The translations under genes and the position numbers were made by a program. Shown here piece by piece: positions 47,301-64,000 of a stretch of 64,000 nt of DNA. The notes under the pieces are model-generated. The model did not search any database. It was not told where the DNA came from and worked only from the letters and a program-made list of their open reading frames with translations. Positions within the stretch are counted from its first letter, which is position 1, and every line of letters starts with the position of its first letter. The stretch spans positions 1 through 64,000 of the forward strand of contig CP026600.1 in the NCBI GenBank assembly GCA_003288255.1, given 5' to 3'. The DNA is from Clostridiaceae bacterium 14S0207. Lineage in GTDB: Bacteria; Bacillota; Clostridia; Clostridiales; Clostridiaceae.

Positions 47301-47511
47301 TAATGGCCTCCCTCTTAAATTTAAATACTTATTAGAACATTATATTTTTAATAATTATATCATTAAAATAAATTTGATTTATATATTAAAGAAATTTTTT
47401 ATATGAGTTTTCTATATCATAGATTTTATTAGGTTTTATTTAACTTTAAATAATGATAAAATTTAAAAAAGATGATTGAATGTAAAATAAAAAATAAAAG
47501 AGGTAATAAAA
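47301..47511. other. Divergent promoter region, DUF1576 gene and Cys-rich genes
   Basis: AT-rich, no ORF of note. It separates the minus-strand DUF1576 unit from the plus-strand Cys-rich pair and should hold both promoters. Confidence 0.4.
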
Positions 47512-47682
47512 ATGGAAAAAGTTTTAGCGAATAACTGTTTGAAATGTCCTGAGTATAATAACAAAACTTGTGATGGCAATGTAAAAGATTGTATGTGTTT
47601 AAGATGCCCAAGAAATTTAGCGGAATGTATAATAGTTAGGTATTGTAGAGAAACAGAATCCCCATTATATATTAAGAGGTAA
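47512..47682 (+). CDS. Small Cys-rich protein (56 residues, 8 Cys)
   Basis: Reads MEKVLANNCLKCPEY at the start and ends TESPLYIKR, with cysteines at 9, 12, 20, 27, 29, 32, 39 and 45 (C-x2-C, C-x-C-x2-C). Ribosome binding site AGAGG 8 nt before the ATG. There is no signal peptide or membrane helix, so the cysteines likely bind metal, either zinc or an Fe-S cluster, in the cytoplasm. I do not recognise the family. A second small Cys-rich gene follows after 85 nt. Confidence 0.72.
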   Translation: MEKVLANNCLKCPEYNNKTCDGNVKDCMCLRCPRNLAECIIVRYCRETESPLYIKR

Positions 47683-47767
47683 TACAATAATATATTTTAT
47701 GAGTAAATTATTTTTATGGGGTAATACTATTATTATAATTACATTAAATCTAGCAGGAGATGATAGT

Positions 47768-47953
47768 ATGCTAAATGGAGAATTACATAAGTTAGTGGCA
47801 GAGAATTGTAATCAGTATGTAGATAAATTTTCAATGACATCTAATATGTTAAGTTCTAATTGTAATACTTGTTCTAGATGTATTAATTATAAAAATGGTA
47901 TGTGTACTAAAAACATGTTTAATGTTATGAAAGAAATAATAAGCATAGGCTAA
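47768..47953 (+). CDS. Small Cys-rich protein (61 residues, CxxCxxC)
   Basis: MLNGELHKLVAENCNQYV at the start, then C32-N-T-C35-S-R-C38 and C46 in GMCTKN, plus C14. The frame is open back to 47699, but AGGAGA at 47755-47760 decides for ATG 47768. The four clustered cysteines suggest a metal site. It probably shares a transcript with the 56-residue gene, and a terminator follows. No family recognised. Confidence 0.7.
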   Translation: MLNGELHKLVAENCNQYVDKFSMTSNMLSSNCNTCSRCINYKNGMCTKNMFNVMKEIISIG

Positions 47954-47970
47954 ATAAATTTTGTAGTTAA

Positions 47971-48025
47971 AAAAGCATTTATAATTAATAAAATTGGTAT
48001 ATTAATTATAAATGCTTTTTATTTT
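47971..48025 (+). terminator. Terminator of the Cys-rich gene pair
   Basis: AAAAAGCATTTATAATTAAT with its complement, then a T-rich tail. Confidence 0.9.
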
Positions 48026-48145
48026 TAAGGAAATATTTATGAAATAAAGCGAGTTGTTTAAATTATTCTCCTCTTTCTTTTATTTCTGTAATAGTTATTT
48101 ATGATATAATATATATTATTTATGATTTAATAGGAGGACAAGAAG

Positions 48146-49324
48146 TTGGTTACACCGAATAGTGAGAAAAAGTGCAACAAAAATAAGTACATATATTTAA
48201 TTATATTTATGTTTGCATTAATGATTTTAGATGCTATTGCAGAAAATATCAAAGGCGTTTTTGTTCCTATTTTTAAAAGTACTCTTAATATAAATGATAG
48301 TGTAATTGGTATATGGCTTTTTGTAGGATCTTTCGCTTATATAATATTTACCTACTTAGGAGGATTATTTTCTAGAAAGGTAGGGCAAAAAAAAGTATTT
48401 ATAAGTGGAATGTTATTTGCTATATTAGCTACATTCTTGTTCTCTATAACTAAGAGTATGGGAATGTTATTTGTAGATACATTTTTAATAAATGCAGCCT
48501 TAGCTTTATGTGCAATAGCAATAAATACTTTGATACCTTTTATTGCAGTAAGTTTTCAAGCTGTGCTTATGAATTTAACTCATTTCTTTTATGGATTTGG
48601 TGCTACAATAGGTACAAGTTCAGCGGGGTATTTGCTGAATAAAAATATTTCATGGCAAAAAATATATTTAGGGGTTACTGTACTGTATATAGTGATGATG
48701 GGAATATTCTATTTTATAAAAGTACCAGAAGTAAGTATAAATAAGGAAACTAATTCTTCAAATAAATTAGAGTTAAACAAAACCTTAGTTTATGCTTTTG
48801 GGATAGCATTAGGTTTCTATGTGTTTGCCGAATCGGCTACAGTTACTTGGTTTGTAAATTATATGGAGAAAGGTTTTAATCTAGGAATAGGATCGGCCAC
48901 TAAATATTTATCAGCATTTACTGCTGTCTTTACAATTGGCAGGCTCTTAGGAGGATTTGTAGTTGAGAAATTTGGTGAACTAAGATCTGTAATAGTTTCC
49001 ACTGTAATAGCTATTATATTATTTGTAACAGGAATAATATTAGCTGAAAAAGGTCTTATATTTATTGCTGAATCAGGATTATTCTTTGCTATAACTTTCC
49101 CTACTATAGTTTTAGCATCCAGTAAGGTTTTTAAATCTGATTCATCTTATGTAATGGGACTAATTGTTTCTAGTGCATCAGTTGTAAGCATGATTTTAAA
49201 TGCAATATTAGGATCTTTGAATCAAGCTTTTGGGCCTAGTCGTGCATTTTTTATAATACCTATCAGTTTGTTTATATCTTTATGTGCACAATTTTATATA
49301 AACAATAGTTTAAGAAAAAATTAA
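48146..49324 (+). CDS. MFS transporter
   Basis: A 392-residue protein with about 12 membrane helices and the MFS loop 2-3 signature as GGLFSRKVGQKKVFISG, repeated in weaker form as GGFVVEKFGELRSVIVS between helices 8 and 9. It resembles the fucose permease / FHS group, so a sugar or related solute is possible, but the substrate is not predictable. The start is TTG at 48146, 8 nt after AGGAGG. A GNAT gene follows after 22 nt, likely one operon. Confidence 0.9.
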   Translation: MVTPNSEKKCNKNKYIYLIIFMFALMILDAIAENIKGVFVPIFKSTLNINDSVIGIWLFVGSFAYIIFTYLGGLFSRKVGQKKVFISGMLFAILATFLFSITKSMGMLFVDTFLINAALALCAIAINTLIPFIAVSFQAVLMNLTHFFYGFGATIGTSSAGYLLNKNISWQKIYLGVTVLYIVMMGIFYFIKVPEVSINKETNSSNKLELNKTLVYAFGIALGFYVFAESATVTWFVNYMEKGFNLGIGSATKYLSAFTAVFTIGRLLGGFVVEKFGELRSVIVSTVIAIILFVTGIILAEKGLIFIAESGLFFAITFPTIVLASSKVFKSDSSYVMGLIVSSASVVSMILNAILGSLNQAFGPSRAFFIIPISLFISLCAQFYINNSLRKN

Positions 49325-49346
49325 GTTAAAACTGAGGCGTGAGATA

Positions 49347-50300
49347 ATGGGAAGTGAAAAAAATTTAATTACAATTGAACAGATAAAGGGAAATGAAAAT
49401 GAGTATGTTTTAAAAGATAACGTAGGAATTAACATAGGTAGAATATTTATAGTAGATAAAAATATTAAAAATAAATACATGTTGATAAGAATAAAACTTT
49501 ATAAAGAAAGTAATGGATTATATAATCTTTTATCAGAATTGATAGATTCATTATTATATAAATTGTTTTGGGAGAAAAAAATATGTAAACTTAATTTACT
49601 TGTAAATCAAGATTTCGATTTTTTGCCTATAATAGAAAAGGGATTTGAATTAGAAGGAGTATTAAAAGACAATATATATATAAATAGAAATGAATATAAA
49701 TCGGAGTTTTTATTTGGGATAACAGATGAAGATTATAAAAAGTCAGATATAAAGAGCCAACATGCCATAAAGGGAAAACATATAGAGTTAAGAATTTTAA
49801 CACCAGATTATAGCAATGAATTATTAAATTATTGTATAAGAAATAGAAAACACTTAGAGATGTATGAACCTCATAGAGAAGAAAGGTATTTTACTATAGA
49901 TGCTCAACAAAGTTACCTTATTGAAAGTTATAAGGGTTATTTAAATGGTAGAGAAGTTAATTTCGGGGTGTTTAAACAAGGAAAGCTAATCGGAAAAATA
50001 AGAGTGACCAATATAACTTTAGGTGTGTTTAGAAATTGTACAGTGGGTTATTCTATGGACGAAATGGAACAAGGAAAAGGTTACATGAAAGAAGCGTTAA
50101 ATTTAACTATAGAGTATATTTTTGATGTATTACAATTACACAGAATAGAGGCTAGTACACTTCTAGATAATGTCAGGTCACAGGCAGTTTTAAAGGCATG
50201 TGGATTTAAAGAATTAGGTATAAATGAAAAATACTTATTTATCAATGGTGAGTGGAAAGATCATAAAACATTTTATAAAACGTTTAATTGGAGCGAATAG
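49347..50300 (+). CDS. Tandem GNAT acetyltransferase
   Basis: A 317-residue protein of two GNAT-like halves. The C-terminal half (about 140-317) is a full RimJ-type domain: IELRILTPDYSNELLNYC, VNFGVFKQGKLIGKIRV, MEQGKGYMKEAL (motif A), NVRSQAVLKACGF (motif B). The N-terminal half (1-130) shows only the C-terminal traits of a GNAT fold (LNLLVNQDFDFLPIIEKGFELEG) and lacks a clear acetyl-CoA loop, so it is probably degenerate. It follows the MFS gene closely. Confidence 0.83.
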   Translation: MGSEKNLITIEQIKGNENEYVLKDNVGINIGRIFIVDKNIKNKYMLIRIKLYKESNGLYNLLSELIDSLLYKLFWEKKICKLNLLVNQDFDFLPIIEKGFELEGVLKDNIYINRNEYKSEFLFGITDEDYKKSDIKSQHAIKGKHIELRILTPDYSNELLNYCIRNRKHLEMYEPHREERYFTIDAQQSYLIESYKGYLNGREVNFGVFKQGKLIGKIRVTNITLGVFRNCTVGYSMDEMEQGKGYMKEALNLTIEYIFDVLQLHRIEASTLLDNVRSQAVLKACGFKELGINEKYLFINGEWKDHKTFYKTFNWSE

Positions 50301-50303
50301 TAA

Positions 50304-50357
50304 TTAGCTTATATTATTTCTTGTTAAGTTATAATATAGGCTAGTTTTTTATTTTGT
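50304..50357 (+). terminator. Terminator of MFS-GNAT operon
   Basis: TAGCTTATATTAT with ATAATATAGGCTA, then a T run. Confidence 0.88.
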
Positions 50358-50629
50358 ATAATAATTTCATTATAAATAAAGTAAAAATTCATAGGACTAG
50401 TTTTTTCTATTAACAAAAAACGTAGAGAAATATACTAAAACATAAAAAAACAGAAAAAAACTATACCTGGTGTATCTATATGTGTAAAAAGCGAAAAATA
50501 ATAGTAAATAGGAGGAAATGTGATTTAATTTATCGTAAATCACAATAAATGTATAAATACGGGAGATAAATCTGTTAATATATTAATTGTTCTTCACGAA
50601 ATGTGATTAACAAGCAAATTAAAAATATG
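50358..50629. other. Gene-free AT-rich region before rRNA operon 3
   Basis: No ORF. A perfect 8-bp inverted repeat GTGATTTA / TAAATCAC lies at 50520-50543, next to an AGGAGGAA that leads only to ATG-TGA. Otherwise unremarkable. Confidence 0.4.
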
Positions 50630-50785
50630 TTGACAAAACATAAATGGTTTGGTAAAATAAAAAATGTAGTCGAAAGACGGAAATTGATCTTTGAAAATTA
50701 AACAGAGTATGATAAACAACTCGTATTCTTTTGAAATAAAAATTAAATGCTTAGCAAGTAATGCTTAAGTCAGAACAAACTTTTT
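50630..50785 (+). promoter_or_regulatory. rRNA operon 3 promoter and leader
   Basis: TTGACA (50630-50635), 17-bp spacer, TAAAAT (50653-50658). A mini-hairpin GTC-GAAA-GAC (50669-50678, GNRA tetraloop) lies near the predicted start. BoxA at 50685-50696, then the 16S processing strand. Single promoter. Confidence 0.85.
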
Positions 50786-55366
<4,581 letters not shown>

Positions 55367-55441
55367 AAATAAATATTCATTATACAATTTTGAGAGAACA
55401 ATCTCTCATGTATACCGTCTAACAACAATAAATAATGTAAA
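55367..55441 (+). other. 23S-5S spacer, operon 3
   Basis: 75 nt; holds the 23S processing strand but no TTGACA-type promoter, unlike operons 1 and 2. Confidence 0.7.
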
Positions 55442-55558
55442 TCTGGTGACAATGGCGTAAAGGTAACACTCCTTTCCATACCGAACAGGCAAGTTAAGCT
55501 TTACAGCGCTGATGGTACTGCAGGGGCAGCCTTGTGGGAGAGTAAGACGTCGCCAGGT
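55442..55558 (+). rRNA. rrf: 5S ribosomal RNA, operon 3
   Basis: 117 nt, near-identical to the operon 1 copy (CTGGTGAC in place of CTGGTGGC). Confidence 0.95.
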
Positions 55559-55566
55559 GAAAACGT

Positions 55567-55641
55567 TCCGCGATAGCTCAACGGTGGAGCACTCGGCTGT
55601 TAACCGATAGGTTGAAGGTTCGAATCCTTTTCGCGGAGCCA
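55567..55641 (+). tRNA. tRNA-Asn(GUU)
   Basis: 75-nt cloverleaf, encoded CCA; anticodon loop CTGTTAA gives GUU. Confidence 0.95.
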
Positions 55642-55644
55642 CAT

Positions 55645-55720
<76 letters not shown>

Positions 55721-55722
55721 GT

Positions 55723-55756
55723 AAACATCTTAGATAGTTCTAAGATGTTTTTTTAT
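55723..55756 (+). terminator. Terminator of rRNA operon 3
   Basis: AACATCTTAGA with TCTAAGATGTT, then a T run. Confidence 0.93.
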
Positions 55757-55775
55757 ATTTAAAAATACTTCAACT

Positions 55776-55812
55776 AAAAAACCTTTAGTATATTTTACTA
55801 AAGGTTCTTTTT
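55776..55812. terminator. Terminator of MATE gene (symmetric)
   Basis: AACCTTTAGTA with TACTAAAGGTT, A run before and T run after; serves the minus-strand gene and may back up operon 3. Confidence 0.88.
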
Positions 55813-57191
55813 TACATTTCTAAGTTTTCATTAAATGAACTAATGAACTTTTTATTTCGTATTATCAATATTATAAATAACATAACTAATATAATTCCTT
55901 TAAATATACTACTTATGCTAATACTCCACCACACCCCATTTAGACCAAGTAAATTAGATTTAGATAATAACAGAGCAAAGGGAATTCTTAGTCCGGTAAA
56001 TACTATACTTATGATAGCAGGTAGATAGGTTTTCCCCAAACCATTAAAAGCTCCTCCAGTAGTTATTTCAATACACATAAAGAATTGAGATACTCCAAGG
56101 ATTTTTAAATAATCAACACCTAAAGATACTGCTTCTGGTTCCCTAATGAAGATACAAAATAGAGGTTTTGCAAATAATATTAATAATAATGATGTAATGA
56201 CCCCAATTATGCTAACTACTTTTAGGGCAATAGAATATCCTTTAAATATACGGTTAATTTTTTTAGCACCATAATTTTGACCTACGAATGCACTTATGGC
56301 ACTAGAAAAACCACCTGCTGTCATCCAAGATATTGCTTCTATTTGAGTACCAACTTTTTGAACAGCTATAGCTGTATCACCAAATACGGATATAATTCTT
56401 CCAATTATCATAGCAAAAAAAGATAATAATCCATTTTGAATTGCAACTGGTAAACCTAATTTAAGTATTTCTTTTAAGTATGTTAATTTAAAACTTTTAA
56501 AAAGATTTATTTTAAACAATAAAATATTTATTTTGTTTATTTCATATAAAAATAAAATAGTAACAATAGTTTGAGCAAGTACAGTGGCTATAGCTGCACC
56601 CGTAACCCCCAAAGCTGGAATAGGTCCAAAACCAAAGATTAGTATTGGATCAAGAAATATGTTTAATATAAGTCCAACGGTATTAATTTTAAATGGAGTT
56701 TTGCTATTCCCCATACCATTAAAAATTCCAGTAAGCACAGGATTAATAAAATTAAATATTAATCCTAAGGAAATAAACACTAAATAAGTTTCAGCCATTT
56801 TAATGACCACGTTAGAATTTAAATTAAAAAATCCTATGAGGTTAGATTTAAAAAAAATTAATATTATGGAATATAGAATAGCACATAATATATTTAATTG
56901 AATTGCAGTACAAACATAACTTTTAGCAGTGTTAATATCTTCTCTACCTAAGGATTGAGATACTCCGATTTCTGCACCGGTTTTAGAAAGTAAAATAAAA
57001 GATTGTCCAAACCATGTAAAAAAACTTGCAGTACCGACAGCGGCAACAGCAAGACTACCGGTTCTTCCAATCCAAATCATGTCTGTCATATTATAAGCCA
57101 TTTGTATAAAAGAGGTACCCATTATTGGTAAGGCTAGAGATACTAGAGATTTTAGGATACCACCTTGGACTAGATTATTGGTTTTCGTCAA
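55812..57191 (-). CDS. MATE-family efflux transporter
   Basis: A 459-residue protein with 12 membrane helices in two halves, of the multidrug and toxin extrusion type. Typical traits are the N-terminal LVSLALPIMGTSFIQMAYNMTDMIWIGRTG and GQNYGAKKINR in the second half. MATE proteins export cationic drugs or metabolites with sodium or proton influx; the substrate here is unknown. The start is TTG at 57191 behind GGGGGAA. It is the only protein gene between rRNA operons 3 and 4 and is transcribed against the fork. Confidence 0.93.
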   Translation of the reverse strand: MTKTNNLVQGGILKSLVSLALPIMGTSFIQMAYNMTDMIWIGRTGSLAVAAVGTASFFTWFGQSFILLSKTGAEIGVSQSLGREDINTAKSYVCTAIQLNILCAILYSIILIFFKSNLIGFFNLNSNVVIKMAETYLVFISLGLIFNFINPVLTGIFNGMGNSKTPFKINTVGLILNIFLDPILIFGFGPIPALGVTGAAIATVLAQTIVTILFLYEINKINILLFKINLFKSFKLTYLKEILKLGLPVAIQNGLLSFFAMIIGRIISVFGDTAIAVQKVGTQIEAISWMTAGGFSSAISAFVGQNYGAKKINRIFKGYSIALKVVSIIGVITSLLLILFAKPLFCIFIREPEAVSLGVDYLKILGVSQFFMCIEITTGGAFNGLGKTYLPAIISIVFTGLRIPFALLLSKSNLLGLNGVWWSISISSIFKGIILVMLFIILIIRNKKFISSFNENLEM

Positions 57192-57453
57192 TATAATTCC
57201 CCCTATTCAAGTTTATTACTTAGTTCATATACTATTCTTACTAGGTATAACTTGTCAATGGAAATAAAGTAAGAGATTTATTAAAACATTTAAAATTCAA
57301 GGTTTTAATGATACAAGATACATATAGTAACAAAATTCGATTAAAACTCTGCCGGGCATGTCAATATAAGAAATTTAGAGTTATATTAAGAAAAAATAAG
57401 TAAATAAAAGTAGAACCGTATATTTAACTTATTACGGAGCGATATACTATTCT
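57192..57453. other. Gene-free region between MATE gene and operon 4
   Basis: No ORF. The first 40 bases should hold the minus-strand MATE promoter. The rest is AT-rich. Confidence 0.4.
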
Positions 57454-57700
57454 TTATATGATATTATATATCTTGTCGCTGCGGCAACGCAGTAGAACAA
57501 CAAATTAAATTAAATTGAAAAATATTTAAAAAATGTTGTTGACAAAGAAAAAAAAATGATATTATAAGTAAGTCGCTTGGTGAGAGGGTTGAAATAGAAT
57601 GATCTTTGAAAATTAAACAGAGTATGATAAACAACTCGTATTCTTTTGAAATAAAAATTAAATGCTTAGCAAGTAATGCTTAAGTCAGAACAAACTTTTT
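57454..57700 (+). promoter_or_regulatory. rRNA operon 4 promoters and leader
   Basis: Begins with the block shared with operon 1 (57454-57500: -10-like TATTAT, then the GCAA-capped CTGCG/CGCAG hairpin). The main promoter has TTGACA at 57539-57544 and TATTAT at 57560-57565, a spacer of only 15 bp against 17 in operon 1; a shifted -10 (TTATAA, 57562-57567) would restore 17. BoxA at 57600-57611. Confidence 0.8.
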
Positions 57701-62281
<4,581 letters not shown>

Positions 62282-62331
62282 AAATAAATATTCATTATAC
62301 AATTTTGAGAGAGCAATCTCTTAAAAAAATA
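62282..62331 (+). other. 23S-5S spacer, operon 4
   Basis: Only 50 nt; the 23S processing strand and a short AT tract, no promoter. Confidence 0.7.
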
Positions 62332-62448
62332 TCCGGTGGCAATGGCGTAAAGGTAACACTCCTTTCCATACCGAACAGGCAGGTTAAGCTTTATAGCGCT
62401 GATGGTACTGCAGGGGCAGCCTTGTGGGAGAGTAAGACGTCGCCGGGT
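62332..62448 (+). rRNA. rrf: 5S ribosomal RNA, operon 4
   Basis: 117 nt; terminal stem TCCGGT with GCCGGG, and CAGGCAGGTTAAGCTTTATAGC in place of the more common CAGGCAAG...TTTACAGC. Confidence 0.95.
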
Positions 62449-62457
62449 ACATAGTAT

Positions 62458-62533
62458 GATTCACTAGCTCAGTCGGTAGAGCACATGACTTTTAATCATG
62501 GTGTCCGGGGTTCGATTCCCCGGTGAGTCACCA
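62458..62533 (+). tRNA. tRNA-Lys(UUU)
   Basis: 76-nt cloverleaf, encoded CCA; anticodon loop CTTTTAA gives UUU. Confidence 0.95.
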
Positions 62534-62568
62534 AAAATCATCTTACAATTCGTAAGATGATTTTTTTT
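62534..62568 (+). terminator. Terminator of rRNA operon 4
   Basis: AAAATCATCTTAC with GTAAGATGATTTT and a long T run. Confidence 0.93.
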
Positions 62569-62725
62569 ATATTTTTAAAACTTAAAGTAACCTTAAATAT
62601 CTTAGAATTAATTTCGGTTATATTTCAAAAAACTTAAAATAATCTTAAATGTATTAGATTAATATGTTCATACAGTATATTTTAATGTATTATAAATAAA
62701 GTAATATTTAGGGGGAAGATAAATT

Positions 62726-63457
62726 ATGTATGTTTTGGAAGTTAAGAATTTGACTAAAAGTTATAAGAAAACATTAGCAGTAGATCATATAAACTTTACA
62801 TTAAAAGATGGTGAAGTTACAATCTTAGCTGGGCCTAATGGTGCTGGAAAGACAACTACAATTAAAAGTATTTTAGGGTTATTGAAAAAGAATGATGGTG
62901 AAGTATTAATTAATGGTGAAGCATTAAAGAAAAATAAAAATAAGATTGCTTATATACCAGAAACACCTGAAATATATTCATATTTAACGGTTTGGGAACA
63001 TATGAAGTTCATAGCTTTTGCATATGGGTTAAAAGATTGGGAAAAAAAATCTGAAGAAATTTTAAACAACTTCAACATATTAGATAAAAAAGATGAATTT
63101 GGAAAAAGTCTTTCTAAAGGAATGAGGCAAAAAGTTTCAATTTCTATGGCTCTTTTACATGATCCAGAAATCTTTTTTGTTGATGAACCTTTTATAGGGT
63201 TAGATCCTATAGGGATTAAGGAATTAAAGGAAAGTTTTAAGTTTTTGAGAAATGAAGGAAAGACTATTTTAATTAGTACTCATATGCTAGCATTAGTTGA
63301 GGAAATAGGAGACAATATAATAATAATGAAAAAGGGAAACATTATATTTTCAGGAAATAAACTTGCTCTTAAAGAGTCTATTAACTGCTCTGAAGATGAA
63401 AGTTTGGAAGATTTATTTGTAAGTCTTACTACACAATCAGAAAGTACTTTAAAATAG
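62726..63457 (+). CDS. ABC transporter ATP-binding protein
   Basis: A 243-residue ABC ATPase. Walker A GPNGAGKTT (36-44), signature LSKGMRQK (129-136, variant of LSGGQ), Walker B FFVDEPF (D153-E154) and the H-loop ISTHML are visible. It belongs to the exporter-type ATPases of ABC-2 systems (EcsA/CcmA-like). Start behind GGGGGAAG. The membrane partner starts 12 nt after the stop. Substrate unknown. Confidence 0.94.
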   Translation: MYVLEVKNLTKSYKKTLAVDHINFTLKDGEVTILAGPNGAGKTTTIKSILGLLKKNDGEVLINGEALKKNKNKIAYIPETPEIYSYLTVWEHMKFIAFAYGLKDWEKKSEEILNNFNILDKKDEFGKSLSKGMRQKVSISMALLHDPEIFFVDEPFIGLDPIGIKELKESFKFLRNEGKTILISTHMLALVEEIGDNIIIMKKGNIIFSGNKLALKESINCSEDESLEDLFVSLTTQSESTLK

Positions 63458-63468
63458 GGGGTGTAGTA

Positions 63469-64000
63469 ATGTGTAATAGTGTTTTAGATGACTTTGCAAG
63501 ACTTTTAAGGATTAACTTTTTAAAGAGTAAAGGAGTTATAAAATTTTTACTTAGTGATCCAATATCTGCAATAAAAGTTGTAAAGGATATTATTTTTGCA
63601 TTTGGATTTATAGGCTTTTTTATAATATCTGGAGCAAGGAGTTATGCTAAAAATCCTAATGATAATTTTTTTGTTATGATATTTAATAGTGGTATTGTAG
63701 ATCTTGTTATAATGATAGCGGTGTTCTTATATATAGTAATCAAATTTCTAAATTCAGAAATTTCTTTTAATACATCGTATTTTAAATCTAGTGATATAAA
63801 TTATTTATTTCCAAGTCCAATAAATGAGAGAGTTATAATGACATATTGTCTTTTAAGAGAAGCTATTAAAAACATTTTTTATTTTATGCCTTTTTTCATA
63901 TTTATTTGTATCATATGTAAGGTAAGTATATTAAAATTTTTTATAGCGTCCATAGGGTATGCATTACTTACATTAAGTTTTTCTGGAGTTAATTACTTAA
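63469..64000 (+). CDS. ABC exporter membrane subunit (3' end outside window)
   Basis: At least 177 residues, open at the window edge. MCNSVLDDFARLLRINFLKSKG starts the frame behind GGGGGTG. About four membrane helices are visible (near 45-57, 74-95, 133-152 and 155-175), with YLFPSPINERVIMTYCLLRE between, a segment typical of putative ABC exporter subunits paired with EcsA-like ATPases. It pairs with the preceding ATPase. Confidence 0.82.
   Translation, partial: MCNSVLDDFARLLRINFLKSKGVIKFLLSDPISAIKVVKDIIFAFGFIGFFIISGARSYAKNPNDNFFVMIFNSGIVDLVIMIAVFLYIVIKFLNSEISFNTSYFKSSDINYLFPSPINERVIMTYCLLREAIKNIFYFMPFFIFICIICKVSILKFFIASIGYALLTLSFSGVNYL

Noticed and set aside
50513-50525. AGGAGGAA followed by ATG before rRNA operon 3
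   Set aside because: The ATG is followed at once by TGA, so no protein is encoded.
55406-55642. Minus-strand ORF reading RKGFEPSTYRLTAECSTVELSR
   Set aside because: Antisense of 5S rRNA and tRNA-Asn; another classic false annotation.

Overview
The window is a low-GC Firmicutes chromosome segment starting at the replication origin. Evidence: gene order dnaA-dnaN-S4 protein-recF-remB-gyrB-gyrA, AT-rich intergenic DNA, TTG/GTG starts behind strong Shine-Dalgarno sites, a T-box riboswitch, the sporulation gene bofA, and Clostridium-like 16S rRNA. I place it in Clostridium sensu stricto (Clostridiaceae); species is not decidable by eye.

Layout. 1-8.7 kb: 3' part of dnaA, an oriC region with DnaA boxes and a DnaA-trio tract, dnaN, rlbA/yaaA, recF, remB, gyrB, gyrA. 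8.8-14.1 kb: rRNA operon 1 (16S-23S-5S) plus tRNA-CAU and tRNA-Ala. 14.1-20 kb: HD-domain protein, GlpA-like flavoprotein with a DUF1667 partner, T-box-controlled serS, three tRNA-Ser genes, a GNAT and tRNA-Arg(ACG). 20.3-24.7 kb: overlapping moxR / DUF58 / membrane transglutaminase genes. 24.8-29.8 kb: chemoreceptor, then psd and an ABC1/UbiB-type kinase on the minus strand. 30.1-33.5 kb: tRNA-Arg(CCU), tadA, a BFD-like [2Fe-2S] protein, an ArsR regulator, an M3 peptidase. 33.5-35.3 kb: a candidate ncRNA, a repeat-built palindrome, a GNAT, and tRNA-Ser(GGA) abutting the SRP RNA. 35.4-38.9 kb: dnaX, ybaB/ebfC-type gene, recR, yaaL-like gene, bofA. 39.1-44.1 kb: rRNA operon 2 with tRNA-Arg(UCU). 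44.1-50.3 kb: a DnaA-box cluster before sfsA, NUDIX protein, a DUF1576 membrane protein with an unknown partner, two small Cys-rich genes, an MFS transporter, a tandem GNAT. 50.6-55.7 kb: rRNA operon 3 with tRNA-Asn and tRNA-Phe. 55.8-57.2 kb: a MATE exporter (minus). 57.4-62.5 kb: rRNA operon 4 with tRNA-Lys. 62.7-64 kb: an ABC ATPase and the start of its membrane partner.

Themes. Replication, repair and translation dominate. Four rRNA operons and 12 tRNA genes lie within about 55 kb of oriC, all co-oriented with the replication fork, which should give high gene dosage in fast growth. The serine decoding set (UGA twice, GCU, GGA) lies around serS, whose T-box carries a UCC specifier and so should sense tRNA-Ser(GGA).

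Most unusual observations: several stable-RNA promoters place a short, sequence-diverse hairpin at the predicted transcription start; a consensus promoter sits between 23S and 5S in operon 1; a promoter-to-terminator unit without an ORF lies at 33.5-33.8 kb; a DnaA-box cluster lies 43 kb from oriC; two very small Cys-rich genes lie side by side; and a DUF1667 protein lacks the family's cysteines. I saw no CRISPR array, transposase, prophage or recognised defence system.
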